Below, piece by piece: positions 60,355 through 64,000 of a DNA stretch of 64,000 bases (positions are counted from its first letter, which is position 1; each line of letters opens with the position of its first letter). A program made the translations under genes and the position numbers. This DNA is from JARRKC01 sp963723965. GTDB lineage: Bacteria; Acidobacteriota; UBA6911; RPQK01; JAPXNP01. Location of the stretch: contig CAVRSV010000012.1 in assembly GCA_963723965.1 (NCBI GenBank), forward strand, positions 62,001 to 126,000, written 5' to 3'. Under the pieces are notes generated by a model. That model made no database searches and was not told the origin of the DNA. It saw nothing but the letters and a program-made list of their open reading frames with translations.

Positions 60355-61358
60355 ATGAACGAAACCGCGCCTCCCGTCGTGTCACTCACTCAGCGGCCGC
60401 GCCGCAATCGACGCAGCGCTGCCATCCGCAGCCTGGTTCGCGAAACCCAGCTCCGACCATCCGATCTGATCCTGCCCCTGTTCGTCATTGAGGGCTCGAA
60501 CCAGCAGATCCCGATCGACTCGATGCCGGACTGCTTTCGCCTCAGCCCCGATCTGATCGTGCGCGAGGCAGCGCAGGCGTGGGATTTGGGCATTCCCGCG
60601 GTGGCCCTCTTCCCCGCCCTGCCCGATAGTCAAAAGGATCACCTGGCCTCCGAATCGACGAACCCCGAAGGACTACTCCAGCAGACGATTCGTCTCCTGA
60701 AGCGGGAGGTTCCCGAACTGACCGTGATCAGCGACGTCGCCATGGATCCCTATTCGAGCGACGGTCATGACGGGGTGTTCGAGGACGGTCGGATCATGAA
60801 CGACCCGACGCTTCCGATTCTCGCCGCAATGGCCGTCAGCCAAGCCGAGGCCGGAGCTGACATCGTAGCCCCGTCCGACATGATGGACGGCCGGGTCGGA
60901 TACTTCGAGACACGCTCTGGATGAGCACGGATTCACGGAAGTCGGAATCCTCGCCTACTCTGCCAAGTATGCCTCGGCGTGCTACGGTCCGTTCCGGGAC
61001 GCCCTGGATTCCGCTCCCAAGTCGGGCGACAAGAAGACCTATCAGATGGACCCGGCCAACCGTCGCGAAGCAGTTCGGGAAGACCCTTCTCGATGTCGAG
61101 GAGGGGGCCGACATGGTCATGGTCAAGCCCGCCCTGCCCTACCTTGACGTGATCGCCGCCATCCGCGAGGTGGTCCAGGTACCCGTGGCCGCCTACAACG
61201 TCAGCGGTGAATACGCCATGATCAAGGCGGCCGGCCGCAATGGATGGGTCGACGAGAAGGCGGTGATGATGGAGACGCTGTTGTCCATCAAGCGAGCCGG
61301 TGCGGACATGATCCTCACCTATTTCGCCATCCCGGCCGCAAGGACCCTCGACATTTGA
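60355..61358 (+). pseudogene. hemB: Delta-aminolevulinic acid dehydratase gene with two frameshifts
   Basis: HemB joins two 5-aminolevulinates to porphobilinogen in haem synthesis. The start (MNETAPPVVSLTQRPRRNRR) is normal. Frame 1 is good to DIVAPSDMMDGRVG and then runs to TGA 60922. The next part, LDEHGFTEVGILAYSAKYAS with the first active-site Lys, is in frame 2 from 60917. From 61083 the text TLLDVEEGADMVMVKPALPY, with the Schiff-base Lys, is in frame 3 to TGA 61358. Dropping one base near 60916 and one near 61082 gives a perfect 333-residue HemB. The metal loop reads DVAMDPYSSDGHDG, the Asp (Mg-type) not the Cys/zinc form. Confidence 0.92.
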
Positions 61359-61380
61359 GATTTTCGATTTTCGATTTGGT
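61353..61380. repeat. ATTTTCG heptamers at the hemB stop
   Basis: Four units in 7-bp register: ATTTGAG, ATTTTCG, ATTTTCG, ATTTGGT. The hemB stop codon TGA lies inside the first unit. The start of this stretch recurs inverted at 61595-61613 (AAATCGTAAAATCTCAAAT). Confidence 0.75.
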
Positions 61381-61529
61381 GGAGATTGGGTCACCGGCAG
61401 GCGGTATCGCGGAGGACCGGGACACACGGACGCGCACGGACAAAGACTATTCTGTCCAGGCCTGTGAAGTCCTGGCCGGAAACTGCCCCTCTGTCACCTC
61501 GCATGCCGGATTCCAGGCACTCGCAACCA

Positions 61530-61613
61530 GGAACTCGGAACTCGCACTCCTTCTCCTTCTGCCTTCTGCCTTCTGCCTTCTGCCTTCTGCCTTCAAATCG
61601 TAAAATCTCAAAT
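61530..61613. repeat. Mixed heptamer array before the AAA ATPase gene end
   Basis: In unbroken 7-bp register from 61530: GGAACTC twice, GCACTCC, TTCTCCT, then TCTGCCT five times (61558-61592). It ends in the inverted partner of the ATTTGAGATTTT stretch. GGAACTC-type units are the reverse complement of the AGTTCCG units at 60267. The array ends two bases before the stop of the minus-strand ATPase gene. Confidence 0.82.
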
Positions 61614-61614
61614 C

Positions 61615-62220
61615 CTACTGGATCTGGCTTTCGCCGGGACCCGGCATGTCGTCCGGGACCACGTTGCGATTGATGTGATCGTCGAGGTTGATCACGTAGG
61701 TCTCGGGAGCCTCGAGCAGCACCGGCGAATGGGTGGCGGCGACGATCCGCATCTCCTTCTGGTCCACGAGTTCCTTCAACATCATGAGAATCCGGCGTTG
61801 GTTCGACTGGGACAACGCCATCTCGGGTTCGTCCAGCAACAGCACGGTTCCCTTGGGAAGCCCTGGAAAAGCCTGTCGAAACATGGTCAGCATCACCTGA
61901 CCGTGGCTGGCCATCTGAAGGAACTCCTGGGTCTGCGGATCATGTTCGAAAAGCCCGAGCTGATTGCGCGGATTGTGCTGCTCGGCATCGAACAGGAAGA
62001 CGTGTGGTGCCGTTCCCTCGCCCATATTCAGTCGGTAGGCGTAATGAGGCACCTGCTCTCCCTTGATCGCGTAGTAGATCGAATGCAGCAACGTCGACTT
62101 TCCGCTGCCGTTTTCTCCAGTGAGCATGATCAGAGGATGGGACAGGTCCACGATCATCGGCATGTGAAAGTTCAGATTCATGAACACCGGATGAGTCAGG
62201 ATCTTCAGATATCTGTTCAT
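61615..62220 (-). CDS. Small AAA/ABC-type ATPase
   Basis: This 201-residue protein is one compact ATPase domain. Walker A is LTGENGSGKSTLLHS near 35-47, an ABC-like signature ASHGQVML lies near 105, Walker B is GTVLLLDEPEMALS near 125, and the switch His is in IVAATHSPVLLEAP near 162. This is the layout of ABC/SMC-related AAA proteins (AAA_15/AAA_21, as in small OLD-type ATPases), without a nuclease or coiled-coil partner. ATG 62220 is used; a TTG one codon earlier is also open. Its function is unknown. It is convergent with hemB and divergent from hisS. Confidence 0.8.
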   Translation of the reverse strand: MNRYLKILTHPVFMNLNFHMPMIVDLSHPLIMLTGENGSGKSTLLHSIYYAIKGEQVPHYAYRLNMGEGTAPHVFLFDAEQHNPRNQLGLFEHDPQTQEFLQMASHGQVMLTMFRQAFPGLPKGTVLLLDEPEMALSQSNQRRILMMLKELVDQKEMRIVAATHSPVLLEAPETYVINLDDHINRNVVPDDMPGPGESQIQ

Positions 62221-62437
62221 CAAGACGCCCTCTTTTCTGGTCCAGCAGGGTGATTTCCCGGCGGATCATCGCTTCAAGAAGATAACATCTTCCCGTCCTC
62301 TGGCGGATGGGATGCCCCGCGCGGGAGAAGACCCGACGGGCGGAGAACCGCGCCCGCGGCCCCGGCAGGCCCGGCCCTTAGACAACAGTCGAAGGGACAT
62401 GCTAGAGTCACCGTTCCGACGGACGGAGACGGGAACC

Positions 62438-63805
62438 ATGGCGAAAGCGAACACCAATCCGGTCAGCGGCACACGCGACTTCCTCCCTCTGGAGGTATTG
62501 AGGCGACACTACGTCGTCGATATCATCGAAACGACCTATCAGAGCCATGGCTTCGAGCCGCTCGAGACGCCCGCCATGGAACGTCTCGACACGCTGTTGG
62601 GAAAGTACGGGGACGAGGGTGACCAGCTGATCTTCCGGGTCCTCAAACGAGGCGACAAGCTGCAACGCATCCTGCAGGAGACGCCCACTCAAAACGATCT
62701 GGCCGACGCCGGCCTGCGCTACGACCTGACCGTCCCGCTGGCCCGAGTCGCTGCCCAGTACCAGACCGAGCTTCCGCGGATTTTCAAGCGTTACCAGATT
62801 CAGCCGGTCTTTCGCGCCGATCGGCCTGCAAAGGGCCGTTTTCGTGAGTTCTTCCAGTGCGATCTGGACGTGGTCGGCTCTTCGAGCCTGCTGGTCGAGG
62901 CGGATCTCCTGGCGGCGGGAGCGGAGGTTCTCACGCGACTCGGTTTCGAGGGGGGACGGGACTTTCGGATTCGTCTCAATCATCGGGCGCTCCTCCGTGC
63001 ACTGATGGAGGCTGCGGGGGTTCCCGCCGAGCACGAGGAGACGGCCCTGGTCGCCATCGACAAGCTGGACAAGATCGGCCGGGACGGTGTCGAGGCCGAA
63101 CTCGTCAGTCGGTCCCTGCCGTCGAATGCAATCGAACTGCTCATGAGCTGGGTCGAGCAAGCCCCGGGGGCCAACGACGCTGTATTGGCCTGGCTGGAGG
63201 AACGCGTCGGTCAACTCGAGTCGGGTCGTCGCGGCGCCACCGATCTGACCGAACTGCTTGGTTACCTTCAGGATGGCGCCGCGCGCGCCTGTGTCCAGAT
63301 CGATCCCTTCCTGGCCCGAGGGCTCAGCTACTATACGGGGCCGATCTTTGAGATCGAGTTTGCGGGATTCAGCGGATCGGCCGGAGGGGGAGGCCGATAC
63401 GACAATCTGATCGGAATCTTCAGCGGCCGCCCCGTTCCGGCCTCCGGCCTGAGCCTCGGGCTCGAGCGGATTCTGCTGATCCTGGAGGAGCGCAACCTGT
63501 TTCCGGAGCGCCTCGCAGGGCAGCCGCAGGTGCTCGTCACCCTGTTCTCGACAGAGACGATCGCACCGACCCTGCGGCTGGCAGAGGGGCTTCGCCAATC
63601 CGGTCTGCGCGTGGATGTCTACCCGGAACCGGGCAAATACGGGAAGCAGTTCAAATATGCCGAACAGCGCCAAATCCGCTTCGCCGCTCTGCTGGGACCG
63701 GCTGAGCTGGAGCGGGGCGTCGTCGCGGTACGGAACTTGACCTCCGGAGAACAGCTCGACGTTGCACCCGACGAGCTTGGCCACTGGCTCCTCGAGCGGG
63801 TGTGA
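62438..63805 (+). CDS. hisS: Histidine-tRNA ligase
   Basis: This 455-residue class II synthetase charges tRNA-His. Motif 1 covers GFEPLETPAMERLDTLLGK, motif 2 is RYQIQPVFRADRPAKGRFRE near 127, the HisA signature is RGLSYYTGPIFEIEF near 298, and motif 3 is GLSLGLERILLIL near 340. The anticodon-binding domain (QVLVTLFSTETIAPTLRLAE onward) closes the protein. ATG 62438 fits MAKANTNPVSGTRDFLP; the frame is open for 42 codons upstream without conservation. It has the longer, eukaryote-like insertion pattern (AKGRFREFFQCDLDVVG). Confidence 0.95.
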   Translation: MAKANTNPVSGTRDFLPLEVLRRHYVVDIIETTYQSHGFEPLETPAMERLDTLLGKYGDEGDQLIFRVLKRGDKLQRILQETPTQNDLADAGLRYDLTVPLARVAAQYQTELPRIFKRYQIQPVFRADRPAKGRFREFFQCDLDVVGSSSLLVEADLLAAGAEVLTRLGFEGGRDFRIRLNHRALLRALMEAAGVPAEHEETALVAIDKLDKIGRDGVEAELVSRSLPSNAIELLMSWVEQAPGANDAVLAWLEERVGQLESGRRGATDLTELLGYLQDGAARACVQIDPFLARGLSYYTGPIFEIEFAGFSGSAGGGGRYDNLIGIFSGRPVPASGLSLGLERILLILEERNLFPERLAGQPQVLVTLFSTETIAPTLRLAEGLRQSGLRVDVYPEPGKYGKQFKYAEQRQIRFAALLGPAELERGVVAVRNLTSGEQLDVAPDELGHWLLERV

Positions 63806-63839
63806 CCCGGATCCGGATGCCTTGGATATGCCATATCGA

Positions 63840-64000
63840 ATGAGATGGAACCGACGGGAGTTCCTGACCTCGGCGGGTTTTGCCCTCTCCGGCCTGGGGG
63901 TGTCCGGCCCGGCCCTGGGTCAGATCGTTCGACGACCGCCTCCGGCACGGGAGAGCTTCGTCCGCGTTCGGGGAAGGGTCCAGGCCGGGAGCATACCGGT
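63840..64000 (+). CDS. Tat-exported protein, N-terminal fragment
   Basis: Only 53 codons lie in the window. They encode a Tat signal (NRREFLTSAGFALSGLGVSG) that probably ends near ALGQ, then ESFVRVRGRVQAGSIPV. The VRVRGRV-x-AG opening resembles the beta-domain at the start of exported calcineurin-like phosphoesterases, but this cannot be decided from the fragment. ATG 63840 is preferred to one four codons earlier because it leads directly into the twin-arginine motif. Confidence 0.7.
   Translation, partial: MRWNRREFLTSAGFALSGLGVSGPALGQIVRRPPPARESFVRVRGRVQAGSIP

Noticed and set aside
61530..61613. Possible CRISPR array
   Set aside because: Units are 7 bp with no spacers and no cas genes are present. 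It is a tandem heptamer repeat.

Overview
The window is a chromosomal segment of a high-GC, Gram-negative bacterium. Outer-membrane porins, an RND pump with its adaptor, lipoproteins, Tat signals and a multihaem cytochrome show the Gram-negative envelope. The gene order zapA / 6S RNA / rny / ymdB, a pyrophosphate-type phosphofructokinase, an M49 peptidase and Tat-exported Gfo/Idh oxidoreductases fit Acidobacteriota or a deltaproteobacterium-like lineage best. That assignment is inference; there is no rRNA here to settle it. Most of the window is ordinary chromosome, with one small mobile unit and several repeat-rich gaps.

Layout. 1-3646: start of a secreted sialate O-acetylesterase (minus), divergent from a sugar/proton symporter and an OprD-like porin. 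3686-6446: STAS protein, DUF4396 membrane protein, alpha/beta hydrolase and an unknown secreted protein. 6839-18190 (minus): a long translation and housekeeping block, read in transcription order as S41-like protein and HU, tRNA-Val, then thrS-infC-rpmI-rplT-pheS-pheT-zapB-like-zapA-6S RNA-rny-ymdB. infC appears to start at AUC. ThrS and PheT both lack their usual N-terminal accessory domains. The S41 protein has lost both catalytic residues. 18307-19771: ruvX and mltG. 19787-21592: a REP-associated tyrosine transposase (RAYT) gene between arrays of a GGGACAG word that point in opposite directions on its two sides.

21671-26496: a four-gene overlapping operon, two uncharacterised envelope proteins and both halves of an asymmetric ABC exporter. 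26646-29078: an orphan, enlarged PilB/GspE ATPase. 29179-34159 (minus): DUF2958 protein, HAD phosphatase, PPi-type PFK, gnd and an MtnX-like phosphatase; yqeY diverges. 35123-39216: a nitrogen module with a sigma-54 promoter, an ammonium transporter, a TorF-like porin and a NifA-like sigma-54 activator facing it. 39482-43403: pepD, a phosphodiester glycosidase and a DnaJ variant.

43438-49182 (minus): Gfo/Idh oxidoreductase, a tetrahaem NapC-SUMF1 fusion, apbE, trmB and a DMT exporter. The NapC fusion and ApbE suggest an extracytoplasmic electron-transfer unit. 49219-53405 (minus): RND pump and adaptor with a palindromic operator candidate upstream. 53879-59015: ankyrin lipoprotein, UbiD-like decarboxylase and a frameshifted DPP III-type peptidase. 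59028-64000: SRAP protein, rnhA, a twice-frameshifted hemB flanked by 7-bp-period repeats, a small AAA ATPase, hisS and the start of a Tat-exported protein.

The strongest follow-up items are the NapC-SUMF1 fusion, the S41 pseudoprotease, the AUC start of infC, the RAYT with opposed repeat arrays, the heptamer repeat islands around hemB, and the cluster of three single-base frameshifts between 58.3 and 61.1 kb. I did not find a wholly unknown multi-gene system that I can defend.
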